The position numbers and the translations under genes were made by a program. Source: Opitutaceae bacterium (GTDB lineage: Bacteria; Verrucomicrobiota; Verrucomicrobiia; Opitutales; Opitutaceae). Taken from it: DNA of 55,004 nucleotides. Location of the stretch: positions 1 to 55,004 of the forward strand of contig CANJNJ010000010.1 of assembly GCA_947474995.1 (NCBI GenBank), written 5' to 3'. Shown here one piece after another: positions 35,435 through 44,956 of this stretch (its first letter is position 1; every line of letters begins with the position of its first letter). Under the pieces are notes generated by a model that saw only the letters and a list, made by a program, of their open reading frames with translations, was not told the origin of the DNA and searched no databases.

Positions 35435-37015
35435 CTAGGTCGCCGTCTCCGTGAACCGACTTTCGCGAATCACCGTGATCTTGATCGTGCTCGGATACTG
35501 GAGCTCCGACTCGATCCGCGCGCGGAGTTCCTTGGCGATGTCGCGGGCGCGATCGTCGGTCACCTTGCCCGGCGACACGACGACGCGGATTTCCCGGCCC
35601 GCCTGGATGGCGAAAGCCTGTTGCACGCCGTCCAGCGAAAGCGCCAGCTTCTCCAGCCGGCCGAGCCGCTGGATATAGCTCGTCATCGATTCGGCCCGCG
35701 CCCCCGGCCGAACCGCCGAAATCGTGTCCGCGAGAATCAGCAGGCCGGCGTAAACCGTCTCGGGCTTCACTTCCTCGTGGTGGGCGGCCACCGCGTTCAC
35801 CACGATGGGCGTCTCGCCGTAGCGCTTGATGAACTCCGCCCCGATCATCGCGTGGCTGCCCTCGAGCTCACCCGGGATGCCCTTGCCGATGTCGTGGAGC
35901 AGGCCCGCGCGTTTTGCGATGTTCGGATCCAGCCCGACTTCGCTGGCGATGATGGAAGCGAGGAACCCGGTCTCGACGGAGTGATCGAGCACGTTCTGAT
36001 TGTACGAAAAACGATAACGCAGCCGGCCGAGCGACTTGATGATTTCCGGGTGCAGCCCGTTGATGTTCAGCTTCGCCACGGCGTCCTCGCCGGCCTGGGT
36101 TGTCACCAATTCGATGTCGTCCTGCGCCCGCTTCACGAACTCCTCAATGGAAGCCGGATGGATCCGGCCATCCTTGATCAGCGCATCGAGCGCCGTGCGC
36201 GCGACTTCGCGCCGCACGGGATCAAATGAGGACAGCAGCACCATCTGCGGCGATTCGTCGATCATCAGGGTCACGCCCGTCGCCAACTCGAACGATTTGA
36301 TGTTGCGCCCCTCGCGACCAATGATGCGCCCCTTCATGTCCTCGCTGGGCAGCTGAATGATCGTGGCGGTGAGATCGTTGTTCGGCTTGCTCGCGATCCG
36401 CTGCATCGAGGAAATCAGGATGCGGCGCGCTTCGTTCTGCAGCTCCTGCTCGGATTTTTCGAGGGTCGCACGGCGGAGCGCGCGGATTTCGTCCTGACAC
36501 TCAAGTTGCACCTCTTCGCGGAGCTGCTTGCGGACCTCTTCGGCATCGAGCTGCGAAACCCCTTCGAGCCGCTTGCGCACGCTTTTCGACAGCGCCCGCA
36601 TCGCGTCGCGCGCCTGCTTGACTGCGGCGCTCTCGCGGTTGAGGCGTTCCTGCCGCTGCTCGAGCTGGTAGTCGAGCAAGGCCAGGGACTCCTCGTGGGC
36701 CCGGATTTCGCGCAGCCGGACATCGCTCTCGATTTCACGCCGGTCGTATTCGCGGTTCAGTTCCGCACGTTTTTCCTGAATTTCGGCCTCCGCCTTCTGG
36801 CGCACCTCCTCGGCCGCAACGGCGGCTTCACGCCGGGCCACTTCCACCAGTTCCGCCGCCTGCTCGTGAGCCGCCCGGCGCATGTAACGGGTAATCGCCC
36901 AGACCACCAGAAAACCGATCCCTCCGCCAACGACCAAAGCCACCGGGAGCGACCAGTCAACGAGGTCACTCTCGGCGATCAGAAACGCGAAGTCGGCGGC
37001 GCTCACTGACGTCAA
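35435..37015 (-). CDS. rny: Ribonuclease Y
   Basis: A membrane-anchored endoribonuclease that starts mRNA decay. The 526-aa protein has one N-terminal helix (LPVALVVGGGIGFLVVWAI), a long coiled coil to about residue 200, a KH RNA-binding domain with DMKGRIIGREGRNIKSFE, and an HD phosphohydrolase domain with NVLDHSVETGFLAS and GLLHDIGKGIPGELEGSHA. The ending IKITVIRESRFTE is normal for the family. Size and order fit classical RNase Y. Confidence 0.97.
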   Translation of the reverse strand: MTSVSAADFAFLIAESDLVDWSLPVALVVGGGIGFLVVWAITRYMRRAAHEQAAELVEVARREAAVAAEEVRQKAEAEIQEKRAELNREYDRREIESDVRLREIRAHEESLALLDYQLEQRQERLNRESAAVKQARDAMRALSKSVRKRLEGVSQLDAEEVRKQLREEVQLECQDEIRALRRATLEKSEQELQNEARRILISSMQRIASKPNNDLTATIIQLPSEDMKGRIIGREGRNIKSFELATGVTLMIDESPQMVLLSSFDPVRREVARTALDALIKDGRIHPASIEEFVKRAQDDIELVTTQAGEDAVAKLNINGLHPEIIKSLGRLRYRFSYNQNVLDHSVETGFLASIIASEVGLDPNIAKRAGLLHDIGKGIPGELEGSHAMIGAEFIKRYGETPIVVNAVAAHHEEVKPETVYAGLLILADTISAVRPGARAESMTSYIQRLGRLEKLALSLDGVQQAFAIQAGREIRVVVSPGKVTDDRARDIAKELRARIESELQYPSTIKITVIRESRFTETAT

Positions 37016-37170
37016 GGGAGGCGAACCCTACGGGCCGAGGATAAAACCTCAAGACTTCTTCCCTTGGGTTTTCGCCGGGCCGGACGGTCCTGCCGCCGGA
37101 ACGTGGCGACGCCGCCCACGCTTGTCTTCCAGTTCCCGCGAATTCAGGGTCTGGTGTTTAACTCCTACGC

Positions 37171-38433
37171 ATGAGGCTTTCCCTGCAATACGGCCGCGAC
37201 GGACTCGAAATCGACGTGCCTTCTAACCGCGTCACCGTGGTCGAACCCATTTTTGTCCCCGGCATTCCCGATGAGGCCGCGGGGTTCAAGGCCGCCGTGA
37301 CCAAGCCGATCGGGTCCAAACCGCTGGCCGAGATCATCCAAGCCCACGAACGCGTGGCCATCGTCATTCCCGACCATACCCGGCCGCTGCCGCGCGAACG
37401 ACTCCTGCCCTGGCTCTTTGCTGCCTTGCCGCACGTGCCGGCCGGAAATTTTGTCATCATCAACGGCACCGGTTCCCATCGACCCAACACCGAACCGGAG
37501 CTGCGGCTGATGGTCGGCGACGCGGTCGTCGACCGCTACCGAATCATCAATCACGACGCCTTCGATCCGGCGACGCTGACGCCGGTCGGCCGCACGGTCG
37601 ACGGCCGGCCCGTTTCGCTGAACCGGGCATACGTCGAGGCCGACCGGCGGATCGTCATGGGCTTCATCGAGCCGCACTTCATGGCCGGTTTTTCGGGCGG
37701 ATACAAAGGCATCTTCCCTGCGGTGGCCGACATCGACGCCATCAAGCACTACCACCGCGCGCAGGTCATCGGCGATCCGCTCAGCACCTGGGGCGTGCTG
37801 GAAAACAATCCCACCCAGGCGCAAATCCGCGCCAACGGTTCACTGGTGCCGGTCGATTTTTGCATCAACGTCACCCAAAATCGCCGGCGCGAAATCACCG
37901 GTTTCTTCTGCGGTGACGTCCTCGCGGCCCACGCCGAAGGCTGCGCGTTCGCGAAGCGGACAGCCATGGTGGCCTGTCCCCAGGCCTTCCCGATCGTCGT
38001 CACGACCAACGGCGGATTTCCCCTCGACCAGAATCTCTATCAGACGGTCAAGGGGATGTCGGCCGCCGCGCAGATTGTCGCTCCCGGCGGGCTGATCCTC
38101 GCGGCCGCGGAATGCAGCGACGGTTTTCCCGAGCACGGCAATTTCAAGAAGTTCGTTTTCTCGCACGCGTCCGCGGACGCGATGCTCGCCACAATCAACC
38201 ACGCTCCCGTGCCCATCCTTGATCAATGGCAGGTGCAGCTTTTCGCCCTCATCCTCCAGCGGGCGCGGGTGGGCGTGTACAGCCGGCTCGCCCCCGAAGA
38301 TGTCCGCCGGGCCCACTTGGAACCGGTCGCCGATTTAGCAAAACGCCTGGCGGAGGAGATCCGCACACTTGGCGATGTGCCGATTGCGGTGCTCCCCGAA
38401 GGACCGATGACGATTCCGTATCTGGAAAGGTGA
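37171..38433 (+). CDS. larA: Lactate racemase-type nickel enzyme (LarA family)
   Basis: A 420-aa protein of the LarA family, whose members racemise or epimerise 2-hydroxyacids with a nickel-pincer nucleotide bound to Lys and His. The conserved elements are VAIVIPDHTRPLPRE, INGTGSHRPNT (His), GFIEPHFMAGFSGGYKGIFP (His and pincer Lys) and DAIKHYH. The cofactor genes larB, larC and larE are not in the window. Many LarA homologues outside lactobacilli act on other hydroxyacids such as malate or aryl lactates, so the substrate is open. Confidence 0.9.
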   Translation: MRLSLQYGRDGLEIDVPSNRVTVVEPIFVPGIPDEAAGFKAAVTKPIGSKPLAEIIQAHERVAIVIPDHTRPLPRERLLPWLFAALPHVPAGNFVIINGTGSHRPNTEPELRLMVGDAVVDRYRIINHDAFDPATLTPVGRTVDGRPVSLNRAYVEADRRIVMGFIEPHFMAGFSGGYKGIFPAVADIDAIKHYHRAQVIGDPLSTWGVLENNPTQAQIRANGSLVPVDFCINVTQNRRREITGFFCGDVLAAHAEGCAFAKRTAMVACPQAFPIVVTTNGGFPLDQNLYQTVKGMSAAAQIVAPGGLILAAAECSDGFPEHGNFKKFVFSHASADAMLATINHAPVPILDQWQVQLFALILQRARVGVYSRLAPEDVRRAHLEPVADLAKRLAEEIRTLGDVPIAVLPEGPMTIPYLER

Positions 38434-38550
38434 GCGGCCGTCCAGAGGTCGGAACGACGAGAAGTGAAGGGTCATTTTCTAAATGCGGCGCTTAGGTAAT
38501 AACACGCAGTCGAATCCAAAAATCAGGTTTTCTTCGCCGTCCGACTTTCA

Positions 38551-38589
38551 CGTAGGAAGCCTATTTATGCTTCCGGCGCAAATATTTGC
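38551..38589. promoter_or_regulatory. Possible regulatory dyads upstream of the prepilin operon
   Basis: An inverted repeat GGAAGC/GCTTCC around an AT-rich loop (about 38554-38574) is followed by the perfect palindrome GCAAATATTTGC (38578-38589). Both lie about 120-150 bases before the first prepilin gene in AT-richer DNA than the flanks. Operator function is inference. Confidence 0.35.
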
Positions 38590-38708
38590 ACCTGCTGGAT
38601 CGACGATTTCCAATGGCACTCGTCCGCGTATTTTTTTACCGGATATTCAGATTTGAACACCAAACGAGGCTCGCCATCGCATTCCATTTGCGCTTCACTT
38701 GTCGTCCG

Positions 38709-39179
38709 ATGAAGACCCCTCATGCAGCCTCGTTGGGCTGGCGAAAGCTGCGGAGTTGCCGCGCCTTTACCATCCTCGAAGTGGGGCTGGCGGCGGCAAT
38801 CATGGCGATGGGAATTTCGACGTCGATCACGGTCATGCAGCGAGGTTTCGTGATGCTTGACTCAGCCCGCAACCTTACGACTGCCGGTCAGATTCTCGTC
38901 AGCCAGATGGAACAGCTACGGATGAACGATTGGACCGCAATTACCGGGTATGCCACGGGCGAGGAAACGCCCTTGGACATCGATCGAGTCTTTGTCGACA
39001 GCGCTTCCGTCGGCAGTCGTTTCAGCCTCACCCGTAACGTGACCGCCATTTCGGCCGACATGCGCCAAATCACCTACACGATTCGGTGGCGAACCTACGA
39101 TGGCCGCAATCTTTCGCGCAGCATGATGACCTACTACGCGCACTACGGCATCCATGATTATTTCTACAACCAGACCTAG
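38709..39179 (+). CDS. Prepilin-like protein, PilV type
   Basis: A 156-aa protein with a type III leader: a short basic stretch (WRKLRSC) then RAFTILEVGLAAAIMAMG, in which cleavage falls before Phe and Glu+5 is present. Ala instead of Gly at the -1 position is allowed. The mature helix is followed by a small domain with NLTTAGQILVSQMEQLR. ATG 38709 gives the correct short leader; the open frame begins earlier. It is first of three genes, each overlapping or nearly touching the next, and probably forms the minor pilin initiation complex. Confidence 0.85.
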   Translation: MKTPHAASLGWRKLRSCRAFTILEVGLAAAIMAMGISTSITVMQRGFVMLDSARNLTTAGQILVSQMEQLRMNDWTAITGYATGEETPLDIDRVFVDSASVGSRFSLTRNVTAISADMRQITYTIRWRTYDGRNLSRSMMTYYAHYGIHDYFYNQT

Positions 39180-39765
39180 GCGGGCGCTGGGTGGCTTCAG
39201 CCTCGTGGAGGTCATGATCGGCTCGACCATTGGGTCGTTCGTGCTGCTCGGCGTTTTGTCCACCTTCCTGATGCTCGGACGCAGCGGCACCAACATCGTC
39301 AGCTACACCACGATGGATGCCCAAACCCGCCGGGCGCTCGAGGATTTCTCCCAGGATGTGCGCATGGCCAGCAATCTGACTTGGAACAGCGACAGTTCGA
39401 TCACGCTCACGGTCCCCGACAATTACGGCAGCAACAGCAACCAAGTCACCTATGCTTGGGATACCACGGCCGGCAGCGCGACCTACCAACGCTTCTATCG
39501 CAGTCCGGCGACGAGTACCGCCGCCGCCGGCACCAAGACGTCTTACATCTCGAATGTCACTCGGTTCGTCTACCTGTTCTACGATCGGCGCGACGCGCGA
39601 ATCGACACCCAAGCCTCTCCGCCCCCTACCGCCGCCGCGATTCAGGCGGCCGCCAAGCGCGTCCAAATCAATATGACCATCACCACCGCGAACCGAACCG
39701 TGGTGACGGCGACCGACACGACGCTTTCGGCCTCATTCGTCCTGCGCAACAAGATCTCCAACTAA
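39154..39765 (+). CDS. Prepilin-like protein, PilW type
   Basis: A 203-aa protein with leader and methylation site RALGGFSLVEVMIGSTIGSF: Gly at -1, Phe +1 and Glu +5 are all present. The mature part is rich in Ser/Thr and beta-like segments (NSDSSITLTVPDNYG). It overlaps the upstream PilV-type gene by 26 bases and is followed after one base by the PilX-type gene, so all three are co-translated. It is likely part of the minor pilin complex that primes type IV pilus or secretion pseudopilus assembly. Confidence 0.85.
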   Translation: MIISTTRPRRALGGFSLVEVMIGSTIGSFVLLGVLSTFLMLGRSGTNIVSYTTMDAQTRRALEDFSQDVRMASNLTWNSDSSITLTVPDNYGSNSNQVTYAWDTTAGSATYQRFYRSPATSTAAAGTKTSYISNVTRFVYLFYDRRDARIDTQASPPPTAAAIQAAAKRVQINMTITTANRTVVTATDTTLSASFVLRNKISN

Positions 39766-39766
39766 C

Positions 39767-41194
39767 ATGAAGACCTTCCCCACCCGACCCGAACACCAGC
39801 GCCGCGGTTCCATCCTGATTGTGGCCCTCATCTTCTGCGCGGTAATCGGAATCTCGCTCGTGAGTTACTACAAGCTCGCCAGCACGGCGCTCAAGGGAGC
39901 CAACCGTTCGGTTTTGTCATTTTCCAACATCAACATCGCCGAGATTGGCATTGAGCAGGGCATGTCGTGCTTTCATGCGATCTCCACCGGGGTTGCCGCC
40001 GCGACGGCTTGGGATGGCTGGACGCTCAATACCGGCACCAACGAAGCGACCCGTACTTATGGTCCCTACACCGTCGGCCCCAACGCGACCGGGGTCGTAA
40101 AAATCTACGTCCACTACTACACCGGTTCAGGGGGCACGCCGGTCATCGTAGCCAAGTCCATCATCACTCCGCCGGACGGACCCGTGATGAACAAGTTCAT
40201 CGAGGTCACGCTCTCGAATCGTTCCCTCTGGGGTTACGGCATGGTCGGCCGGACGTCGGTCCGCATGAATAGCAATTCCACGGCGGACAGCTGGATCTCC
40301 GACACGGACAATGACCCCGCCACGGTCGGGGTGGCGTACACCTCCGGAGCACGCCGCGATCGCGGCAGTGTCGGCACCGTCAGCACGTCCAACGGGGCGC
40401 TGACCATGGATTCCAATGCAGAGATCTTCGGTACTGGAAACACCGGTGGCGGCACCATCACAGCCAGCAGTAATGTACGGATTCGCAGTTCTACCAGCCC
40501 CGCCAGTCCGAAAATCGATCCCAACCAGGTGCACCGGGATTTCACCTTCACGTTTCCTCCGATCACGGTGCCAACCGCCGACTACGTCAATGCCGTCGCC
40601 GACAACGTAGTGGGCGGTTCATCCAGCTCACCCCAAGTGCTGCCGCGGTCAACCGACCACGTTGCCAGCGACGGGAAGTATTACCTCAGTTTTAACAGCG
40701 GAAAGTACATCAACATGGACAGCAACCAATACGTCCGGATCACGCAGCCCGTGGTGTTGATCTTTGCCGCCCATGCCAATGTCCTGACGATCCACACCAG
40801 TTCGAATGCGAACATCAATGTCGATGCCGGCAAGACCCTCGATATTTACACCAACGGCAACATCACGCTCGACAGCAATAACAACCTCAATGTCGGCAAC
40901 GACTCCCGCAAACTGTCGATTTACGGCACGAATACGGGCCCCCAGACCTTCACGCTCTCCAGTAACGTCACGCTTTACGGGACCATTTACGCCCCCAACG
41001 CGGCGTTCAACATCGACTCGAATTGCAATCTCTACGGAGCGATGATCGCCAACACCATCCAGATGGATTCCAACGCCGGCTTCCATTACGACGAGTCTCT
41101 CGCCAACTCCGGCACCGGTTCGGGCTTCCGCGTTTCGAAATGGCGGGAACTCCAGTCGCTCGAAGAACGGAACCTCTACGCCAGCAAGTTCTAG
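39767..41194 (+). CDS. PilX-type minor pilin with repeated SN-rich domain
   Basis: A 475-aa protein that starts with the PilX-like membrane segment RRGSILIVALIFCAVIGISL. The large exported part carries about eight repeats of the form x-S-N-x-x-x-x-x spaced by some 20-40 residues, for example MDSNAEIFG, ASSNVRIRS, MDSNQYVRIT, SSNANINV, LDSNNNLNVG, LSSNVTLYG, IDSNCNLYG and MDSNAGFHY. Such regular turns predict a beta-solenoid. It is much longer than classical PilX (about 200 aa). Its place at the end of the PilV-PilW-PilX operon suggests the tip of the pilus. No adhesin family was recognised. Confidence 0.78.
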   Translation: MKTFPTRPEHQRRGSILIVALIFCAVIGISLVSYYKLASTALKGANRSVLSFSNINIAEIGIEQGMSCFHAISTGVAAATAWDGWTLNTGTNEATRTYGPYTVGPNATGVVKIYVHYYTGSGGTPVIVAKSIITPPDGPVMNKFIEVTLSNRSLWGYGMVGRTSVRMNSNSTADSWISDTDNDPATVGVAYTSGARRDRGSVGTVSTSNGALTMDSNAEIFGTGNTGGGTITASSNVRIRSSTSPASPKIDPNQVHRDFTFTFPPITVPTADYVNAVADNVVGGSSSSPQVLPRSTDHVASDGKYYLSFNSGKYINMDSNQYVRITQPVVLIFAAHANVLTIHTSSNANINVDAGKTLDIYTNGNITLDSNNNLNVGNDSRKLSIYGTNTGPQTFTLSSNVTLYGTIYAPNAAFNIDSNCNLYGAMIANTIQMDSNAGFHYDESLANSGTGSGFRVSKWRELQSLEERNLYASKF

Positions 41195-41368
41195 TTTCCG
41201 ACCTATGAGATAGGGACGGCTTCGAGGGGTCAGCCGTCCGCGACCCGACTCCGCCAAGGTTTCACCGGCGCACAGAAGGCGGTCATGGATTTGGTGATCT
41301 CGCTGCCGAGTTGACCTGAGGTCGCCCGCTGCGAGAGCAGCGGGACAAGTCGGTTCGATCGAACCTTC

Positions 41369-41397
41369 AAGCCCTGCCCTCCCGGGCAGGGCTACGC
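41369..41397. repeat. GC hairpin repeat, family C copy 2
   Basis: GCCCTGCC and GGCAGGGC flank a CTCCCG loop, followed by TACGCC. It closely matches the copy at 2282-2308 in both stem and flank. Confidence 0.5.
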
Positions 41398-41428
41398 CGG
41401 AAAAATACCTGGCTGCCCCTAGGCAAAA

Positions 41429-41551
41429 ATCGGGATCTTATACCAATTACCATTAGGAATTGGACTCTTGAAGAGGTAGGGACGGCTCTCCGAGCCGTCC
41501 GCGGACGCCTGCGGAGAGGCGTCCCTACCCGGCTGCAGATCGAGAGTCCAA
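41429..41551. repeat. Composite nested palindrome (MITE-like)
   Basis: The inner core GGTAGGGACGGCTCTCCGAG ... GGCGTCCCTACC (41475-41529) has 10-bp outer arms and two inner hairpins, GACGGCTC/GAGCCGTC and GACGCCT/AGGCGTC, giving a cruciform shape. It is framed by TTGGACTCT (41460-41468) and AGAGTCCAA (41543-41551), another inverted pair. To the left CCAATT...AATTGG forms a further dyad. Nested terminal inverted repeats without a gene suggest a non-autonomous element. Confidence 0.55.
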
Positions 41552-41625
41552 ATGCGATCAGCGGATGGCATTACTTTCGAGATTTGCGTCGCAGCATGCG
41601 GCGGGCTTGGTTGGAACCACGCTCC

Positions 41626-43026
<1,401 letters not shown>

Positions 43027-43050
43027 GCCAGCCTCTGCGAGGTTTCAGGG

Positions 43051-43134
43051 TTTGTCATTCTGAGCGAAGCGAAGAATCCATCAGGCCGGATGTGACGATC
43101 GCGTGGATTCTTCGCTTGCGCTCAGAATGACAAA
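43051..43134. repeat. Long inverted repeat, family E
   Basis: TTTGTCATTCTGAGCGAAGC and its partner GCGCTCAGAATGACAAA frame a stem of about 30 bp that also pairs GAAGAATCCA with TGGATTCTTC, leaving a loop near 43085-43100. It lies between the convergent asnS and WXXGXW-protein genes, so it could also end transcription in both directions. Similar TCATTCTGAGCGAAGCGAAG repeats occur in many bacterial genomes. A decayed half copy may be present near 17767. Confidence 0.7.
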
Positions 43135-43176
43135 ATAAATCAGCCCGATTTTAAATCCGATAGCGCGCCTCACGCG

Positions 43177-44121
43177 CTATCGTCCCCAGCGGCCTTCGAT
43201 AAAGATGTAGCTTCCGCCGCGGCGCTCCCAGCGCGGTTCCACCCAACTGCGGTAGCCACGCGGCGGAGATTCCCAATGGCCGCTAATCCACACGTGGCGG
43301 CCGGCCCGCCACGCCCAATAGCCTGAGATCCAGAGATAACCCGGGGCCGGCGGGCGGCCGTAGACAACCTCTTGTCGCGGCGGCGGCGGCGCCAAAACCA
43401 CAGTCACCTGCTGGGAGGACGGCGGGGCGGCCACCACCACTTGTTGCGCCGCCGGGGCGCTCGGGACCGCGACCTCAGTCCAATAGCCTTCGATCAAATA
43501 ATATCGCCCGCCGCGAGGTTCCCAGCGCGCTGGCACCCAAACCATGGTCGTGCGCGGCGGCATTTCCCAGCGACCGCCAATCCAAACATGGCGGCCAGCG
43601 CGAAAGCCCCAATACCCGCCAATCCACATGTGCAGCGGCGACGGACGCTCGTAAATCACTTCGCGTCGCACCGGCGGCGGCGCTTCGGCCACGACGATCT
43701 CCTGGGGGGGCTGCGACGCGGCCGCGATGACGGGCTTGGGCGCAACGGCATCCCAATAGCCTTCCTTCAGCACGTAACCATTACCCTGCTGCTGCCATTG
43801 GGGCTGCACCCAAGAGACACCAGGCGCGGGTGGAATTTCCCAGCGGCCTGATTCCCAGACATACGCGCCCTCGCTCCAACGCCAATGGCCCGGCACCCAA
43901 GCATGCTGGGGTGAGGGTGGCTCACCCGGGTTGTCGTTCAAGGCCGGGGCGAGGGGCTTGTCGACCAGCGGAGCCGGCGCAACCGTCGGAGCGTCGGGGA
44001 CCGCCGGGGCAGCCGCATAGCCCATGGCACAGGTGAAAAGCGCCGCACCGAGACGAGCGGCCCGAACCCAACGACCCCTCCCAGATGACAGGACCGGAAA
44101 AGCAGAAAGGAGCAGGCTCAT
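43177..44121 (-). CDS. Exported WXXGXW-repeat protein
   Basis: A 314-aa protein with an N-terminal membrane/signal segment (ARLGAALFTCAMGYAAAPA), a proline/alanine linker, and three repeats of about 80 residues. Each has the pattern W-x-x-G-x-W then Y/HVW-x-x-GRW/HWE-x-PP followed by W-V-x-x-x-W and G-Y-W/GRW, as in HAWVPGHWRW, HMWIGGYWGF and YLWISGYWAW. Repeats are joined by proline-rich, valine-rich linkers. These aromatic repeats are known in secreted proteins of unknown role. A cell-surface or periplasmic binding function is a guess. Confidence 0.85.
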   Translation of the reverse strand: MSLLLSAFPVLSSGRGRWVRAARLGAALFTCAMGYAAAPAVPDAPTVAPAPLVDKPLAPALNDNPGEPPSPQHAWVPGHWRWSEGAYVWESGRWEIPPAPGVSWVQPQWQQQGNGYVLKEGYWDAVAPKPVIAAASQPPQEIVVAEAPPPVRREVIYERPSPLHMWIGGYWGFRAGRHVWIGGRWEMPPRTTMVWVPARWEPRGGRYYLIEGYWTEVAVPSAPAAQQVVVAAPPSSQQVTVVLAPPPPRQEVVYGRPPAPGYLWISGYWAWRAGRHVWISGHWESPPRGYRSWVEPRWERRGGSYIFIEGRWGR

Positions 44122-44197
44122 GGCGACATTAGACGCGAAGAACCCGGGAAGGTTTCGCCAAACCGCGGGCCATCAAACGAAACGCCCAGTCCCAGGC

Positions 44198-44278
44198 GTT
44201 AACCACTAAACCACCCCGATTTTCACTCATCCGATCCTCGCGCCATTCGTTTCCCATTAGTGCGAATTAGTGGTTAAC
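44198..44278. repeat. Inverted 12-bp repeat upstream of the WXXGXW gene
   Basis: GTTAACCACTAA (44198-44209) and TTAGTGGTTAAC (44267-44278) are perfect inverses 57 bases apart. The right side is part of a longer run, TTAGTGCGAATTAGTGG, that contains a direct repeat of TTAGTG. The pair could form a hairpin or a pair of regulator sites. tRNA was considered and rejected. Confidence 0.4.
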
Positions 44279-44288
44279 CCCTCGGCCT

Positions 44289-44666
44289 TCACTGCGCCGC
44301 CACGCACTCAATCTCGACCCCGAAGTTTCGGGGCAACTTGCCAGCCTGAATCGTAGTCCGTGCCGGGAACGGCGCCGCGAAATAGCGGGCATAAACCTCG
44401 TTCATGGCCGCGAAGTCCCCGATGTCGCGCAGATACACGTTAACTTTGACCACTTTGTCGAAGGATGATCCCGCCGCGGCCAGAATGGATCCGATGTTTT
44501 CGAACACCTGCCGGGTCTCGGTGGCAATATCGGACGGCACATAGTTGCCGGTCTTGGGATCGAGAGGCCCTTGTCCGGAGACAAAGATGAAACCGTTTTG
44601 AACGATGGCGGGTGAATAAGGCGCGGCGGGTGCCGCGGCGCCTTTGGGAATGATGGCTTTTCTCAT
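44289..44666 (-). CDS. ridA: RidA-family enamine/imine deaminase
   Basis: A 125-aa cytosolic enzyme that hydrolyses reactive enamines and imines such as 2-aminoacrylate. It shows the family pattern GAAAPAAPYSPAIVQNGFIF, SGQGPLDPKTG, then DKVVKVNVYLRDIGDFAAMN and PARTTIQAGKLP with the conserved Arg, ending VEIECVAA with the Glu. It is a trimer in the family. It has its own promoter region to the right with a REP element, and the WXXGXW gene follows downstream. Confidence 0.94.
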   Translation of the reverse strand: MRKAIIPKGAAAPAAPYSPAIVQNGFIFVSGQGPLDPKTGNYVPSDIATETRQVFENIGSILAAAGSSFDKVVKVNVYLRDIGDFAAMNEVYARYFAAPFPARTTIQAGKLPRNFGVEIECVAAQ

Positions 44667-44825
44667 GGGAACGTTTTTTGTTTTTGTTCGAGGCCGGGAA
44701 ATTTGGTTTTGGGATCACGTGGGCAACTAAGTTTTTCGTCCAACTCTTTTGCGTGCCGTGCTTCGCGGGAAGCAGAGAGTTCCCCATCAATAGGCGTTTT
44801 GCTCCAGCCCAGAAGAAACCGGGCC

Positions 44826-44894
44826 GTTGGTAGTTCCGCCTTTAGGCGGAAGGATCGATCCGCTCGGATTCCGCCTGAAGGCGGAACTACCAAC
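44826..44894. repeat. REP-like palindrome, family A copy 3
   Basis: This copy has a near-perfect outer stem, GTTGGTAGTTCCGCC (44826-44840) pairing with GGCGGAACTACCAAC (44880-44894), and inner hairpins CCGCCTTTAGGCGG and CCGCCTGAAGGCGG. It lies between the APC permease stop and ridA promoter region. Confidence 0.8.
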
Positions 44895-44956
44895 TAATCT
44901 GTTTTTTCCCGTCACGGGCAAAGGTCGCTTTTGCGGCTGGGGCGGCATGGACACGG

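Larger units (their letters stand above)
41195..41625. other. Gene-free, repeat-rich stretch before asnS
   Basis: 431 bases with no convincing gene. They hold a decayed copy of the repeat GTAGGGACGGC (about 41212-41240), a perfect 14-bp palindrome GGTTCGATCGAACC (41352-41365), the family C hairpin at 41369-41397 and the composite palindrome 41429-41551. Confidence 0.5.

Noticed and set aside
39381-39770. 129-codon frame inside the PilW-type gene
   Set aside because: Out-of-frame product without motifs. The PilW-type frame has the prepilin leader and is positioned correctly in the operon.
44160-44280. Possible tRNA (TGGTTTAGTGGTTAACGCC on the minus strand looks like a D-arm)
   Set aside because: The next stem has an eight-base loop, no T-arm consensus follows, and there is no matching acceptor stem. 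The similarity comes from the TTAGTGGTTAAC repeat.
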